NCBI GenBank assembly: GCA_017537105.1
Contig: JAFWBZ010000332.1
Coordinates: forward strand, 1-5,555
Reading direction: 5' to 3'
DNA length: 5,555 nt
From: Clostridia bacterium
Lineage (GTDB): Bacteria > Bacillota > Clostridia > Christensenellales > Aristaeellaceae
Positions 4,800-5,555 of the stretch are shown here, one piece after another. Each line of letters starts with the position of its first letter. Position 1 is the stretch's first letter. Below the pieces are notes generated by a model. That model made no database searches. It was not told where the DNA came from and was given only the letters and a program-made list of their open reading frames with translations. A program made the position numbers and the translations under genes.

Positions 4800-5555
4800 A
4801 TGGCTTTTCGAATTGTGGAGATCCTGATCGTGGCGGTGATGAGCTGCGTCGCATCGGTGCACTGCGTCCACGTGCTCCAGATGAACCGATACCAGCTGCC
4901 GGGCTACCGACAGTGGCGCGCGCGCAGCCGCGACCGGGTGCTTCGGGAGAACGTGGTGCTGGCTTTCGCGGCGGCGCTGGTGAGCCTGTATCTGCCGGTG
5001 CTGCTGTCGATGTTCGTCAATGGCGAAGTGGTCCGGCGAAATCTCTCGAACTGGCTGGCGCTGCTGCTGTTCACCGGGGCGACGGGATGGATCGGCTGGC
5101 GGGACTATCACCTGCCCTCGAAAAAGCCCTTCGTGATGACCCATCGCATCAGACGCTTCGCCGCGGTGCTCGGGGTGCTGTGCCTGTTCTCGGCGACGCT
5201 GCTGCGAACGGTGCGCATTCCGCCGTACTTCCTCTACGCCGCCATGCCCTGGCTGGTGGAGCTGGCAGCGCTCCTCATCAATCCCTACGAAAACAAGCTC
5301 AACGCGGGTTTTTTCAAGGCCGCCCGGCAGAAGATCCGCAGGCGAAAGAACCTGATCACCATCGGCATCACCGGCAGCTTCGGCAAGACCAACGTGAAGT
5401 TCTTGCTGCGGGACATGCTCTCGAAGAAGTACAAGGTGCTGGCGACGCCCGCCAGCTTCAATACGGCCATGGGTATTTCCCGGGTGATCAACGACGATCT
5501 CACGGACGAACACGAGGTCTTCATCGCGGAGATGGGCGCGACCCACGTGGGCGAC
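4800..5555 (+). CDS. MurF-like Mur ligase with N-terminal membrane domain (partial, 3' end outside window)
   Basis: The first 252 residues of a Mur ligase-family protein. The N-terminus is hydrophobic, with about five probable membrane segments near residues 5-25, 52-73, 83-100, 119-137 and 141-161, separated by basic loops. Then follows NPYENKLNAGFFKAARQK (161-178) and the start of an ATP-dependent ligase domain: P-loop GITGSFGKT (189-197), TPASFNTAMGI (216-226) resembling the conserved Asn-containing segment of MurF, and AEMGATHVGD (243-252) resembling the E(L/M)GA..(G)(E/D)I motif. MurF adds D-Ala-D-Ala to UDP-MurNAc-tripeptide in peptidoglycan synthesis. Most MurF proteins are soluble, so this is a membrane-anchored variant; from memory, similar proteins occur in Clostridia. 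Its true substrate (MurF itself or another amide ligation on an envelope polymer) cannot be settled without the C-terminal domains. It follows rimI after 89 nt on the same strand. Confidence 0.85.
   Translation, partial: MAFRIVEILIVAVMSCVASVHCVHVLQMNRYQLPGYRQWRARSRDRVLRENVVLAFAAALVSLYLPVLLSMFVNGEVVRRNLSNWLALLLFTGATGWIGWRDYHLPSKKPFVMTHRIRRFAAVLGVLCLFSATLLRTVRIPPYFLYAAMPWLVELAALLINPYENKLNAGFFKAARQKIRRRKNLITIGITGSFGKTNVKFLLRDMLSKKYKVLATPASFNTAMGISRVINDDLTDEHEVFIAEMGATHVGD

Noticed and set aside
4780..4827. Short open frame ATGAAACTT... (15 codons) overlapping the start of the Mur ligase gene, a possible leader peptide
   Set aside because: It has no ribosome site of its own, and the GGAGG inside it fits the ATG at 4800. 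There is no run of codons suggesting attenuation.
4620..5546. Minus-strand open frame (308 codons) opposite the Mur ligase-like gene
   Set aside because: The plus strand carries the P-loop and other Mur ligase motifs with a good ribosome site, while the minus-strand translation has no recognisable domain.

Overview
The window reads as ordinary chromosomal DNA from a GC-rich Firmicute, most likely a member of the Clostridia. The reasons are a class II (Firmicutes-type) GalT, strong GGAGG ribosome sites before most genes, a tsaE-tsaB-rimI cluster in the order common in Gram-positives, and a membrane-anchored MurF-like Mur ligase. The species cannot be named from the sequence. I see no rRNA, tRNA, CRISPR array, insertion sequence or phage gene.

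Left part (1-1529, minus strand): galT, encoding UDP-glucose--hexose-1-phosphate uridylyltransferase. It is open to the window edge and probably lacks only its last few residues. Centre-left (1530-1711): a 182-bp divergent control region. Back-to-back sigma-70-type promoters fire leftward into galT (TTGACA-17-GATAAT) and rightward into galK (TTGCGA-17-TAGAAT), with two different inverted repeats placed where operators would sit. Then galK (1712-2959), a galactokinase of an atypical subfamily. GalK makes galactose-1-phosphate and GalT exchanges it with UDP-glucose, so the pair gives two steps of the Leloir pathway. No galE or sugar transporter is in view.

Middle (3021-4710): tsaE, tsaB and rimI, tightly packed with two 4-nt stop/start overlaps. 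TsaE and TsaB are parts of the machinery that makes the universal tRNA modification t6A37. RimI is an N-terminal protein acetyltransferase often encoded beside them. tsaD, the catalytic partner, is not in the window, although it often follows rimI. The cluster starts 61 nt after galK with no clear terminator between, so read-through from the galK promoter is possible.

Right end (4800-5555, open): a Mur ligase-family gene, MurF-like, whose first ~165 residues form about five membrane segments before the ATP-binding P-loop. It follows rimI after an 89-nt gap that holds an imperfect hairpin.

No wholly new system is evident. The points most worth following are the galactokinase with altered sugar-site signature residues, the compact divergent gal promoter with two dyads, and the membrane-fused Mur ligase next to the t6A genes.
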